64,000 nucleotides of DNA from Hyphomicrobiales bacterium (lineage in GTDB: Bacteria > Pseudomonadota > Alphaproteobacteria > Rhizobiales > Rhizobiaceae). The stretch spans positions 223,505-287,504 of the forward strand of contig UCIA01000029.1 of NCBI GenBank assembly GCA_900472295.1, written 5' to 3'. This document shows positions 33,025 through 41,707 of the stretch, piece after piece (the stretch's first letter is position 1; each line of letters begins with the position of its first letter). Both the position numbers and the translations under genes were made by a program. Under the pieces are notes generated by a model that saw only the letters and a program-made list of their open reading frames with translations, did no database searches and had not been told where the DNA came from.

Positions 33025-34623
33025 CTATTCGGCCTTGTCGACGCCGTCGAAGCGATGAATGCCGAGCGGGTCCATCACGTAACCGCTGACATTCTTGCGC
33101 ACGACCGTGTAGACTTGGCTGTGTGCCATGAGGAAGGCCGGGGCCTGCTTCTGGAAGACAACCTGCGCCTCTTCGTAGAGCTTGGTGCGTTCAGCCTGGT
33201 CGCTGGTCTTCTTGGCCTTCTGGATCAGGTCCTCGAAGTCCTTGTCGCACCAGCTGGAGTAGTTCGACACGCCGATGGCCGAGCAGGCGAACAGGGTGGC
33301 GAAGAAGTTGTCCGGATCGCCATTGTCACCGGTCCAGCCGATCTGGAAGGCGCCGGGGCGTTCCTTCTTCTTGCCTTCCTCGCGGTACTTCGTCCACTCG
33401 TAGCTGACGATCTCAGCCTTGACGCCGACCTTGGCCCAGTCGGCCTGGATCAGTTCGGCGGCACGCTGGAAGTTCGGGTTGTAGGGACGGACGCGATCGG
33501 AGGCCCAGAGCTGGATCTCCTTCAGCCCGGCATCGGCCAGCACCTTCTTGGCCGCTTCCGGATCATAGGCGTCGGACTTCACATTCTTGTCCCACGACCA
33601 CATGGTCGGCGGGATCAGGTTTACCGCAGGCGTGGCGCCGGCGTCCTGGAACAGCGACTTGATGAGCGATTCCCGGTCGATCGCCTGGTTGAGCGCATGG
33701 CGCACTTCAGGCTTGTCGAGCGGCGGGATGGTGGTGTTGTAGCTCATATAGCCGATGTTCAGGCCGGCCTGATCCATCAGGGTCACGTCGGCGTTAGCCT
33801 TGATCGTGCCGATGTCGGCAGGATTTGGATAGGGCGCGATGTCGCATTCGCCGGCGAGCACCTTCTGGATACGGGCGGTCGCGTCAGGCGTGATGGCGAA
33901 GACGAGATCGTCGATCTTCTCCTTGCCCTTGAAGTAATCCGGATTGGCCGCATAACGGATGACCGCGTCCAGCTGATAGTCGACGAACTGGAACGGACCG
34001 GTGCCGACCGGCTTGGTCGAGAAGTCGGCCATCTTGCCTTCCTTCTCCAGTTGATCGGCATATTCCTTCGACACGATCGAGGCGAAGTCCATGCCGAGGT
34101 TGGCCAGCATCGGCGCATTCGGCTCGGTCAGCGTCAGCTTGACGGTCAAGTCATCGACCTTTTCCCACTTGGCGACGAATTTCGGCATGTCCATGCCGGT
34201 GTAGTAGTCCCAGGTCAGGTTCGGCAGATACTTTTCGCCGTTCCAGGGGTTTTCCTTGTTGAACTGGCGATCGAAGGAAAAGACGACGTCGTCGGCATTG
34301 AGGTCACGCGTCGGCTTGAAGAAATCCGTGGTCTGGAACTTCACGCCTGGATGCAGGTGGAAAGTATAGACCAGGCCGTCGTCCGAAATCTCCCATTTGT
34401 CGGCGAGGCCGGGCACGATCTCGGTGCCGCCATGCTTGAACTCGACCAGGCGCGAATAAACGGTACGCGACGAGGCGTCGAAATCGTTGCCGCCCGTCGT
34501 GGTACCCGGGTCGAAATTGGCCGGCGAGGCCTCCGAGCAGTACACCAGCGTCTTGGCATTCGCCACGCCGCCGAGGACGCTTGCAGCCAGCAACGCGGCT
34601 GCAAAAGTCAGTTTCTTTTTCAT
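33025..34623 (-). CDS. dppA: Periplasmic dipeptide-binding protein DppA
   Basis: A 532-residue SBP_bac_5 protein with signal peptide M-K-K-K-L-T-F-A-A-A-L-L-A-A-S-V-L-G-G-V-A-N-A, mature start K-T-L-V-Y-C-S-E-A-S-P. This N-terminus and the segment F-D-P-G-T-T-T-G-G-N-D are very close to classical DppA, as are G-A-F-Q-I-G-W-T-G-D-N-G-D-P-D-N-F and the two C-terminal-half cysteines (F-A-C-S and S-S-W-C-D). The ATG at 34623 has AGGGAG upstream; the frame extends to 34707 without support. It is the first gene of dppABCDF. Some rhizobial Dpp systems also take up 5-aminolevulinate or heme, which cannot be judged here. Confidence 0.94.
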   Translation of the reverse strand: MKKKLTFAAALLAASVLGGVANAKTLVYCSEASPANFDPGTTTGGNDFDASSRTVYSRLVEFKHGGTEIVPGLADKWEISDDGLVYTFHLHPGVKFQTTDFFKPTRDLNADDVVFSFDRQFNKENPWNGEKYLPNLTWDYYTGMDMPKFVAKWEKVDDLTVKLTLTEPNAPMLANLGMDFASIVSKEYADQLEKEGKMADFSTKPVGTGPFQFVDYQLDAVIRYAANPDYFKGKEKIDDLVFAITPDATARIQKVLAGECDIAPYPNPADIGTIKANADVTLMDQAGLNIGYMSYNTTIPPLDKPEVRHALNQAIDRESLIKSLFQDAGATPAVNLIPPTMWSWDKNVKSDAYDPEAAKKVLADAGLKEIQLWASDRVRPYNPNFQRAAELIQADWAKVGVKAEIVSYEWTKYREEGKKKERPGAFQIGWTGDNGDPDNFFATLFACSAIGVSNYSSWCDKDFEDLIQKAKKTSDQAERTKLYEEAQVVFQKQAPAFLMAHSQVYTVVRKNVSGYVMDPLGIHRFDGVDKAE

Positions 34624-35064
34624 TGAGCACTCCCTGATGTTCTTCCAAGCCCCTCTATAGGCTCGCGAAGCGCGCATATAAGCACCGTTTTTCCGGCTTT
34701 GGAACACCCTGTTTGCCTACCCCACCGTAAGCAGAAAATATTTCTCGGTCTTTGCCGAACTACAGAAAGAAATAGCAAAATCTGCTAATCACGGGATTGT
34801 TAACGACCGCATTTTTTCATTGATCACCGGTACCGCTGGAACAATGATCTACCGGCCCTGGGCTCCTCGCGCTTCTCACGGCAAGCCTGTGCCGAAGACG
34901 GCGTCGCAGGACGGATTTTGACGGCAAATCTTTAGGGCCCTGCCGCTGGGGCAAGACTTGCACGGCCGCCGATAGTCGCAATAGATAGACGACAGCCGGA
35001 TTTCCCGGGAAAGCGCGACATCGCTGCAGCGGAGGACGCCTCACCTTAATAGAGGCGGTGCAGC
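34624..35064. promoter_or_regulatory. Divergent promoter region of dppA and fadD with two Lrp-like boxes
   Basis: This 441-bp stretch holds no supported gene. Its left half is AT-rich. CAGAAAATATTTCTC (34732-34746) and TAGCAAAATCTGCTA (34773-34787) each match 13 of 15 positions of the E. coli Lrp consensus YAGHAWATTWTDCTR. Their centres are 41 bp apart, about four helical turns. They lie 110-165 nt upstream of dppA. Regulation by an Lrp/AsnC protein is plausible but untested. The right half is GC-rich with no clear signal. Confidence 0.45.
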
Positions 35065-37080
35065 ATGGAGCAGGAAACAGAACGACTGAGGGAGGCACAG
35101 GTGGCAAAAGCAACAAAGACAACGGCCCCGGCGAAGGCAAAAGCCCCGGTGAAGGCGAAAGCGGCAACGGCTACAAAACCGGTCGTCGCTGCCGCCAAGC
35201 CGAAAGCGCCACCGGCCAAGGCCGCCGCCAAGCCAAAGGCAGCCAGCACGCCGGCGAAGACCGCCGCGAAAGCCGCGGCCAAACCCGCCGCCAAACCGGC
35301 GGCAACAAAACCAGCGCCGAAGCCAGCATCGGCAAAGCCGGCGTCCACAAAGCCTGATCCGGGCGCCGACAAGAAATTGCCGAAGACACTGACAGCGCTT
35401 GCCGCCGGCTTGCCGGATAAGCCATGGCTCAAAAGCTATTCGAAAGTCGTGCCGGCCGAGATCGGCGCCCTGCCCTACAGTTCGATCGGCGACTTCCTGG
35501 TCGGCGCCTGCAAACAGTTTTCCGGCCAGCCGGCATACGTCTGCATGGGCAAGTCGATCTCCTATGCCGAACTCGAGCGGCAATCGGCGGCCTTCGGCGC
35601 CTATCTGCAATCGCGAGGCCTGCAGAAGGGTGCACGCGTGGCGCTGATGATGCCCAACGTGCTGCAGTATCCGGTGGCGATGATGGCCGCGCTTCGCGCC
35701 GGCTATGTCGTGGTCAACGTCAACCCGCTCTACACGCCGCGCGAGCTCGAACATCAGCTCAAGGATTCCGGCGCGCAAGCGATCGTCATTCTGGAGAATT
35801 TCGCCAACACGCTGCAAGCGGTGATTGCCAGGACCGATGTCAAGCATGTGGTGGTCGCGGCGATGGGCGACATGCTCGGCGCGCTCAAGGGTACGATCGT
35901 CAACCTCGTCGTACGCCGGGTGAAAAAGATGGTGCCGGCCTGGTCGCTGCCCGGCCATGTCAAGTTCAATGCGGCCGTGCAGGCAGGCAGGGGCATCGCC
36001 TTCAAGCCGGCGAAGACGGAAGCGAGCGACGTCGCCTTCCTGCAATATACCGGCGGCACCACGGGGATTTCCAAGGGTGCTGTGCTGCTGCACTCCAATG
36101 TGCTGTCGAATGTCGCGCAGAACACGCTGTGGCTGCAGGACGCCTACGCGATCAAGCCGAAACCGGCGCATCTCAACTTCATCTGCGCGCTGCCGCTCTA
36201 CCATATCTTCGCGCTGACGGTGAACGCGCTGATGGGCATGCAGCAGGGCGCCCAGAACGTGCTCGTTCCCAACCCGCGCGACATTCCCGGCTTCGTCAAG
36301 GAGCTGCAGAAATACCCGATGCACGTTTTCCCCGGCCTCAACACGCTGTTCAACGCGCTGCTCAACAATGAGGACTTCCGCAAGCTCGACTTCAAACCGC
36401 TGATCCTGACGCTGGGCGGCGGCATGGCGGTGCAGAAGGGCGTTGCCGAGCGCTGGAAGACGCTGACCGGCTCCTCGGTGACCGAGGGTTATGGGCTCTC
36501 CGAGACGTCGCCGGTGGCCACCGCCAACAAGTTCAGCGACGCCAACTTCACCGGCACGATCGGCCTGCCGCTGCCCTCGACCGAGATCGCCATCCGCGAC
36601 GATGACGGCAACAATTTGCCGCTCGGCGAAGTCGGCGAGATCTGCATCCGCGGGCCGCAGGTGATGGCAGGCTACTGGAACCGGCCGGACGAGACCGCCA
36701 AGGTAATGACCAAGGACGGCTTCTTCAAATCCGGCGATATGGGCTTCATGGACGAGCGCGGCTACACCAAGATCGTCGACCGCAAGAAGGACATGATCCT
36801 GGTCTCCGGCTTCAACGTTTATCCGAACGAACTCGAGGAAGTCGTCGCCCAGCATCCGGGCGTGCTCGAAGTCGCGGCGATCGGCGTGCCGGACGAGCAT
36901 TCTGGCGAAGTGCCGAAGCTGTTCATCGTCAAGAAGGACCCGGCGCTGACAGTCGAAGCAATCACCGCCTATTGCCGCGAGAACCTGACCGGCTACAAGC
37001 GGCCGAAATACATCGAGTTCAGGACCGAGCTACCGAAGACCCCGGTGGGCAAGATTTTGCGCCGGGCGTTGCGCGAATAG
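35065..37080 (+). CDS. fadD: Long-chain fatty-acid-CoA ligase with histone-H1-like N-terminal tail
   Basis: A 671-residue AMP-forming acyl-CoA synthetase that activates fatty acids for beta-oxidation. The ligase part has Y-T-G-G-T-T-G-I-S-K-G-A (P-loop), G-Y-G-L-S-E-T-S-P, K-S-G-D-M-G-F and the C-terminal P-K-T-P-V-G-K-I-L-R-R lysine motif. Before it lie about 90 residues made almost only of Ala, Lys, Pro and Thr (A-A-K-P-K-A-P-P-A-K-A-A-A-K-P-K), absent from ordinary FadD. Two starts are possible: ATG 35065 with GAGG, or GTG 35101 with an excellent GGGAGG five bases upstream. Both retain the tail. A methyltransferase gene overlaps the stop. Confidence 0.92.
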   Translation: MEQETERLREAQVAKATKTTAPAKAKAPVKAKAATATKPVVAAAKPKAPPAKAAAKPKAASTPAKTAAKAAAKPAAKPAATKPAPKPASAKPASTKPDPGADKKLPKTLTALAAGLPDKPWLKSYSKVVPAEIGALPYSSIGDFLVGACKQFSGQPAYVCMGKSISYAELERQSAAFGAYLQSRGLQKGARVALMMPNVLQYPVAMMAALRAGYVVVNVNPLYTPRELEHQLKDSGAQAIVILENFANTLQAVIARTDVKHVVVAAMGDMLGALKGTIVNLVVRRVKKMVPAWSLPGHVKFNAAVQAGRGIAFKPAKTEASDVAFLQYTGGTTGISKGAVLLHSNVLSNVAQNTLWLQDAYAIKPKPAHLNFICALPLYHIFALTVNALMGMQQGAQNVLVPNPRDIPGFVKELQKYPMHVFPGLNTLFNALLNNEDFRKLDFKPLILTLGGGMAVQKGVAERWKTLTGSSVTEGYGLSETSPVATANKFSDANFTGTIGLPLPSTEIAIRDDDGNNLPLGEVGEICIRGPQVMAGYWNRPDETAKVMTKDGFFKSGDMGFMDERGYTKIVDRKKDMILVSGFNVYPNELEEVVAQHPGVLEVAAIGVPDEHSGEVPKLFIVKKDPALTVEAITAYCRENLTGYKRPKYIEFRTELPKTPVGKILRRALRE

Positions 37081-37805
37081 TGAGTCTGGCGAACGACGAG
37101 CCGGGCCGACGCCCGCGCCTCGACCCGGCGGAATTCATCAAGGCGAACATGCGGCTTGCCGCTGTTCCCGCACTTCCTGAAATCCGGCTCTACACGGCCC
37201 ATCCCGGCAGTGGCCTGAGGCGGCTTGTCGATCCGCACCAAAGTGCGGACGACGATGCCGTCGAGCCGGGGGATGACGCGCCCGAGCCGCAGCCGCCCTA
37301 CTGGGCCTATGCCTGGGCCGGCGGCGCGGTGCTGGCGCGCTATATCCTCGACCATCCGCAAAGCGTGGCCGGCCGCCGCGTTCTCGACCTCGGCGCCGGC
37401 TCGGGCCTCGTCGGCATTGCCGCCGCCAAGGCCGGCGCCCGTTCGGTGATGGCGGCCGAGATCGACCGCAACGGCGTCGCCGCGATTGGCCTCAATGCGG
37501 AGGCGAACGGCGTCGAGATTACCATTGTCGACCAGGACATCACCACGGGCCCACCGCCGGCGGTCGACCTCGTGCTTGCCGGCGACGTGTTCTACGGCCT
37601 TGAGGTTGCTCTGCGGGTTATCCCGTTCCTCGATCGCTGCTTGGCAGCCGGCATCGATGTGCTGGTCGGCGATCCCCGCCGCGCCGACCTGCCGCTGTCG
37701 CGGCTGCGGTTGCTGGCGGAGTATCAGGTTCCGGATTTTGGCGACGCGAAGGGTGCTGTGGCCAGGTCGAGCGGGGTTTTTCGCTTCGAGCCGGATGAGC
37801 GCTAA
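37080..37805 (+). CDS. Class I methyltransferase resembling ETF-beta lysine methyltransferase (METTL20-like)
   Basis: A 241-residue SAM-dependent enzyme. Family features are F-I-K-A-N-M-R-L near the N-terminus, P-P-Y-W-A-Y-A-W-A-G-G, motif I V-L-D-L-G-A-G-S-G-L-V-G-I-A-A-A, and the post-motif-II D-V-F-Y-G, a DxxY element of the MTF16 lysine methyltransferases. Bacterial relatives in Rhizobiales methylate electron-transfer flavoprotein beta. This activity is inferred from resemblance. The GTG start at 37080 shares a base with the fadD stop; ATG 37149 is an alternative. Linkage to fadD fits a role in fatty-acid oxidation. Confidence 0.82.
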   Translation: MSLANDEPGRRPRLDPAEFIKANMRLAAVPALPEIRLYTAHPGSGLRRLVDPHQSADDDAVEPGDDAPEPQPPYWAYAWAGGAVLARYILDHPQSVAGRRVLDLGAGSGLVGIAAAKAGARSVMAAEIDRNGVAAIGLNAEANGVEITIVDQDITTGPPPAVDLVLAGDVFYGLEVALRVIPFLDRCLAAGIDVLVGDPRRADLPLSRLRLLAEYQVPDFGDAKGAVARSSGVFRFEPDER

Positions 37806-37943
37806 CGCTGAAAGCAAAGCTCAGTCGTTGTCGATGACTGGGTGGACCCTCTGCATGCGCTCACCTTTCTATGGCAAGTGCGCTGTGTTCGAACTTTTTT
37901 CTCCAATGTAAAATCCGGTCGAGGGTGACGATTCGGAGGAGAA

Positions 37944-38945
37944 ATGGCAGAGGATCGAGCACTGATCTCTAGCAGTGGCCAGATCTTTCCGGAGGTAGAG
38001 TGGGCCGAAGTGTCAGCGGCAAGCCTCGGTTGGTCCACCCAGCGCCTCTCCGCTCTTGCCCATGGTTTGGCGGACGGCCGTTCAACAGCCCTGATGGTTA
38101 TCGCTGGTGGAAGCGTCGTCTTTCAAAGGGGTGACGTGGCTCGGAAGTCGAGCGTCGCTTCCGTGCGGAAAAGCCTGATCAACGTCCTCTACGGCATCTA
38201 CATTGCGGAAGGCAGGATCGATCTGAACGCAACGCTCGCGGAGCTGCAAATCGATGATTTCCAGCCGCTCACACAAACTGAGCAGCAAGCTACAGTCGCG
38301 GATCTCCTGGGAGCCCGATCAGGCGTCTATCTGCCCTCGGTCTACAATACGGAGCATGGGCGACCGGAACGCGGCAGTCACCCACCCGGTTCGCACTGGT
38401 TCTACAACAACTGGGATTTCAACGTGCTCGGAACGATTCTGGAGCGCCAGACGGGCCAGACCGTATTCGAGGCGCTTGCCACGCGAGTAGCGGTTCCTCT
38501 CGGAATGCAGGACTTCGAAACGGAGGACGGCCACTACCTTGAAGGCCGGGAATCCCAGCATCCCGTCTACAAGTTCAGCATGACCGCCCGCGACCTCGCA
38601 CGAGTTGGCCTGCTCTACCTTCGCGGAGGCCGCTGGGGAAGGAACCAGCTTGTCCCTGAGAGCTGGGTTCGGGAAAGCACTCTCCCAAAGTCGGACATTG
38701 GAGGCGGGAGAGGCTACGGCTACCTCTGGTGGACGGCAGCGGCCAATGCGCCCGGCGACAGCATGAGCGTCCATGCGCCGATGTTCTATGCGAGCGGCTT
38801 CGGTGGGCAGTACATCGTTGTTGTTCCAACGCTTGATCTCGTCGTCGTGCACAGATCGGCGAGAGTCGATCACGGCATAGGCCATGCTCGAATGGGAGAT
38901 ATTCTCCGCCTCGTCCTCGCGGCCATGCCAGACCGAGATCGGTGA
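37944..38945 (+). CDS. Beta-lactamase-family serine hydrolase
   Basis: A 333-residue class C-like hydrolase or esterase. The nucleophile motif is S-V-R-K (S73-K76), followed by a tyrosine motif F-Y-N-N-W and the late H-x-G-like segment (Y-A-S-G-F-G-G-Q-Y). There is no signal peptide, so a cytoplasmic esterase or peptidase role is more likely than beta-lactam resistance. GGAGGAG precedes the ATG. The gene is monocistronic, with 138 bp upstream, and its base composition is slightly less GC-rich than neighbouring genes. Confidence 0.85.
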   Translation: MAEDRALISSSGQIFPEVEWAEVSAASLGWSTQRLSALAHGLADGRSTALMVIAGGSVVFQRGDVARKSSVASVRKSLINVLYGIYIAEGRIDLNATLAELQIDDFQPLTQTEQQATVADLLGARSGVYLPSVYNTEHGRPERGSHPPGSHWFYNNWDFNVLGTILERQTGQTVFEALATRVAVPLGMQDFETEDGHYLEGRESQHPVYKFSMTARDLARVGLLYLRGGRWGRNQLVPESWVRESTLPKSDIGGGRGYGYLWWTAAANAPGDSMSVHAPMFYASGFGGQYIVVVPTLDLVVVHRSARVDHGIGHARMGDILRLVLAAMPDRDR

Positions 38946-38978
38946 CTTGAGAGAAAGTCCGAGCCCCGGCCCTTCCCG

Positions 38979-39710
38979 TCAGACCGTCTCCTTTACCCGC
39001 GCCGACAGGAAGTCCGGCAGGTCGGCAACCGAATCCAGCACGACATCGGCGATAGCCGACAGCGATTCGCGCGTGCCGGTGCCGGAGAGAACGCCTATCG
39101 CCAGGCCGCAGCCACCGGCGCGCGCCATTTCCAGATCGTGACGGTTGTCGCCGACCATGGCGATCTCGGCCGGTCTCAGCCCGGTCAGGTCGCAAAAGGC
39201 GAGGATCGTGTCCGGCGCCGGTTTCGGATTGGCCACCGCGTCGTAGCCATAGGCCGCCTCGAACAGCTGGGCGACGCCGAGCGTGACCATGGTCTTCTCC
39301 GCACCGGCGGTGGAATCGTTGGTGGCGACGCCGAGCCGGTAGGATCGTTTGTGCAGCGCCGTCAGCGCTCCAACGATTCCCGGCAACGCCACAGCCATCG
39401 ACGAGCCTTGCACCGAGGTGATCTCGTTGAAGCGGGCGACGGCCAGCATCTGGTCCTCGTCGGACAGGCGCGGGAACCACAGCTCGACGACATCCATGTT
39501 GGTGCCCGAGGCGAAGATGGAATCGGGCTTGAAACGCTTGGCGACAAAATCGAAGCCCGCCGCCGAAAGCAGCCTGTCGGCCTTCCAGCGATCACCCTCG
39601 GCGGCGTCCATGGCCATGAAATCGGCAATGCTGAGCCAGGTCGCGTTGAAGTCGACCAGCGTGCCGTCCTTGTCGAACAATATGCCCTTGATGTCGGCCG
39701 GATTTTTCAT
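38979..39710 (-). CDS. HAD-family hydrolase, phosphoglycolate-phosphatase-like
   Basis: A 243-residue haloacid dehalogenase-type phosphatase. Motif I is L-F-D-K-D-G-T-L-V-D-F with both catalytic aspartates, motif II L-G-V-A-T-N-D-S-T, motif III lysine in N-P-K-P-A-P, and motif IV M-V-G-D-N-R-H-D. An alpha-helical cap occupies about residues 20-100. Its ATG overlaps the pgi stop (ATGA), so it is co-expressed with glucose-6-phosphate isomerase. Phosphoglycolate is the family's commonest substrate, but other phosphosugars are possible. Confidence 0.88.
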   Translation of the reverse strand: MKNPADIKGILFDKDGTLVDFNATWLSIADFMAMDAAEGDRWKADRLLSAAGFDFVAKRFKPDSIFASGTNMDVVELWFPRLSDEDQMLAVARFNEITSVQGSSMAVALPGIVGALTALHKRSYRLGVATNDSTAGAEKTMVTLGVAQLFEAAYGYDAVANPKPAPDTILAFCDLTGLRPAEIAMVGDNRHDLEMARAGGCGLAIGVLSGTGTRESLSAIADVVLDSVADLPDFLSARVKETV

Positions 39711-41350
39711 TGCGCACCCCGCAGTTCCTGAATGCGTGCCACCAGCCCGGCCGTAGAGGCATCACGCTTGGCCGCACTCTCCTTGCCTTCGACGACAGGC
39801 AGAAGCCCGGTTGCCAGCTCCTTGCCGAGCTCGACGCCCCACTGGTCGAAGGAGTTGATGTTGAACAGAGTGCCTTCGACGAAGACGCGATGCTCGTAGA
39901 GTGCGATCAGCCGGCCGAAGGTGCGCGGGTCTAGCTTCCGATAGAGTATGGTCACCGAGGGACGATTGCCGGAGAAGACGCGGTGCGGGGCTATCTTGTC
40001 GACATCGGCCGGCTTCATGCCCTTGGCCAGCATCTGCGCGCGCGCCTCCTCGAACGTGCGGCCCTTCATCAGCGCTTCCGATTGCGCCAGACAATTGGCA
40101 AGCAGCAGATCGTGCTGATGTTTCAGGTCGGGCTCGTGGCCGACGGCGGCGGCAAGGAATTCCACCGGGATGAAATCGGTGCCCTGATGCAGCAGCTGGA
40201 AGAAGGCGTGCTGGCCGTTGGTGCCAGGCTCGCCCCAGACCAGCGGCCCGGTCGGCGTCGTCACCGCTGTGCCGTCGAGGGTGACGCTCTTGCCGTTCGA
40301 TTCCATGTCGAGCTGCTGCAGATAGGCCGGCAGCCTCGACAGGCGCTGGTCATAGGGAATGACGGCGCGGGCGGGATAACCGCAGATGACGCGATGCCAC
40401 CAGCCTACCAGCCCGAGCAGCGCCGGCAGGTTCTTTTGCAGGGGCGCGGTGCGAAAATGTTCGTCCATCTCATGCGCGCCATCGAGGAAGGCGCGGAAAT
40501 TGCGCGGGCCGATGGCGATCATCACCGGCAGGCCGATGGCGCCCCACAGCGAATAGCGTCCGCCGACCCAGTCCCAGAAACCGAACACGCGATCGGCCTC
40601 AATGCCAAATTTCGCCACCAGGTCGAGCGCGGTCGATACGGCGGCGAAATGCTTGCCTACGGCGTCCTTGCCGAGCGCCTTCTGCACCCATTTGCGCGCG
40701 GTCTCGGCATTGGTCATCGTCTCGACCGTGGTGAAGGTCTTCGAGGCGATGATGAACAAAGTGGTTTCGGCCGACAGGCCCTTCAGCGTGTCATGGATAT
40801 GGGCGCCGTCGATGTTGGAGACGTAATGCGCGCGCGGGCCGTCATGATAAGGCGCCAGCGCCAGCGTCGCCATGGCCGGGCCGAGATCGGAGCCGCCAAT
40901 GCCGATGTTGACGATGTCGGTGATCTTCTTGCCGGTGGCACCTAGCGCCTTGCCGGAACGAATGGCATCGGCAAAGGCGCCCATGGCGTCGAGCACAGAC
41001 AAAACATCCGCCTTGACGTCCTGGCCGTCGACGGTGACGCCCTTGCCCGAGAGGTTGCGCAGCGCCGTGTGCAGCACGGCGCGGTCCTCGGTGAGGTTGA
41101 TCTTCTTGCCGGAAAACATCGCGGCGCGGCGTCCTTCGAGGTCGGCGGCGCCCGCAAGCTTCTCCAGCAACTCCATGGTGCGCGGGCCAACCGCGCATTT
41201 CGACCAGTCGAGCAGAAGGTCGCCGTCGCCGGCCGAGAATTTTTCGAAGCGCTTCGAGTCGGCGGCAAAAGCCTCGCGCATCGTGCCCGATGCCGCCGCG
41301 CGCTCGGCGCGCAAGGCGACAAGCTGTTTGTCGAAGGACGAATGATCCAA
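39707..41350 (-). CDS. pgi: Glucose-6-phosphate isomerase
   Basis: A 547-residue enzyme interconverting glucose 6-phosphate and fructose 6-phosphate. Signatures include N-I-G-I-G-G-S-D-L-G-P-A-M, the catalytic glutamate region G-E-P-G-T-N-G-Q-H-A-F-F-Q-L-L-H-Q-G-T and the C-terminal F-D-Q-W-G-V-E-L-G-K. No ATG starts the protein. TTG at 41350 (M-D-H-S-S-F) has CAGGAG seven bases upstream and is preferred over GTG at 41374, which lacks a ribosome site. It overlaps the HAD gene downstream by 4 nt. Confidence 0.94.
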   Translation of the reverse strand: MDHSSFDKQLVALRAERAAASGTMREAFAADSKRFEKFSAGDGDLLLDWSKCAVGPRTMELLEKLAGAADLEGRRAAMFSGKKINLTEDRAVLHTALRNLSGKGVTVDGQDVKADVLSVLDAMGAFADAIRSGKALGATGKKITDIVNIGIGGSDLGPAMATLALAPYHDGPRAHYVSNIDGAHIHDTLKGLSAETTLFIIASKTFTTVETMTNAETARKWVQKALGKDAVGKHFAAVSTALDLVAKFGIEADRVFGFWDWVGGRYSLWGAIGLPVMIAIGPRNFRAFLDGAHEMDEHFRTAPLQKNLPALLGLVGWWHRVICGYPARAVIPYDQRLSRLPAYLQQLDMESNGKSVTLDGTAVTTPTGPLVWGEPGTNGQHAFFQLLHQGTDFIPVEFLAAAVGHEPDLKHQHDLLLANCLAQSEALMKGRTFEEARAQMLAKGMKPADVDKIAPHRVFSGNRPSVTILYRKLDPRTFGRLIALYEHRVFVEGTLFNINSFDQWGVELGKELATGLLPVVEGKESAAKRDASTAGLVARIQELRGAQ

Positions 41351-41707
41351 TGCCGGCTCCTGACGATTTTTCACGACATCTTATCAGACCGGATGTTTCC
41401 GGCGCGTGTCGTCGCGCAAATGTTATCGAGCCGAATTTCACATGTTTCAATGCGTGGGGATGACGCAGTGCAGCAAACGCGACGACGCTGCGCGTCGCGC
41501 GGGCGTCGTGGGGATGATGCTCCGCATCACCCGGGGATGCGACGACGCTGCGCGTCGCGTGGGGATGACGCTCCGCGTCACCCCGGCATAGATCACTGGC
41601 ATAAATCCCAGCGATCAGAAAAATTGATTGGCGCAACCCCTTGTGCCACGGTTACCTTCCGCTGGTCCAGCCAAGCAAAAAAGACTGGCCATCGAGGAAC
41701 ATCTCCC
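41351..41707. other. Intergenic region between pgi and mocR, mostly repeats
   Basis: This 357-bp stretch carries no supported gene. The central part is the palindromic repeat cluster described separately. The frame that runs through it from 41069 into the MocR gene is only a GC-rich open stretch. The right end contains the MocR ribosome site GAGGAA. Confidence 0.6.
41457..41588. repeat. Cluster of alternating palindromic repeats
   Basis: Two units alternate. GCGACGACGCTGCGCGTCGC occurs at 41479-41498 and 41539-41558. A GGGGATGAYGCTCCGCRTCA-CCC unit occurs at 41510-41532 and 41561-41584, with a partial copy at 41457. Each unit can fold as a hairpin (CGACGC-TGC-GCGTCG; TGACGC-TCC-GCGTCA). The pattern resembles intergenic palindromic or mosaic elements of rhizobia. 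The two A/T to G/C differences in the stems are compensatory (ATGATGC/GCATCA versus ATGACGC/GCGTCA), which suggests pairing is maintained. Confidence 0.8.

Noticed and set aside
35041..36900. Long minus-strand frame opposite fadD
   Set aside because: Low-complexity glycine/arginine/cysteine content and antisense to an unambiguous acyl-CoA ligase.
41457..41588. CRISPR array
   Set aside because: Units are adjacent palindromes of unequal size without regular unique spacers, and there are no cas genes.
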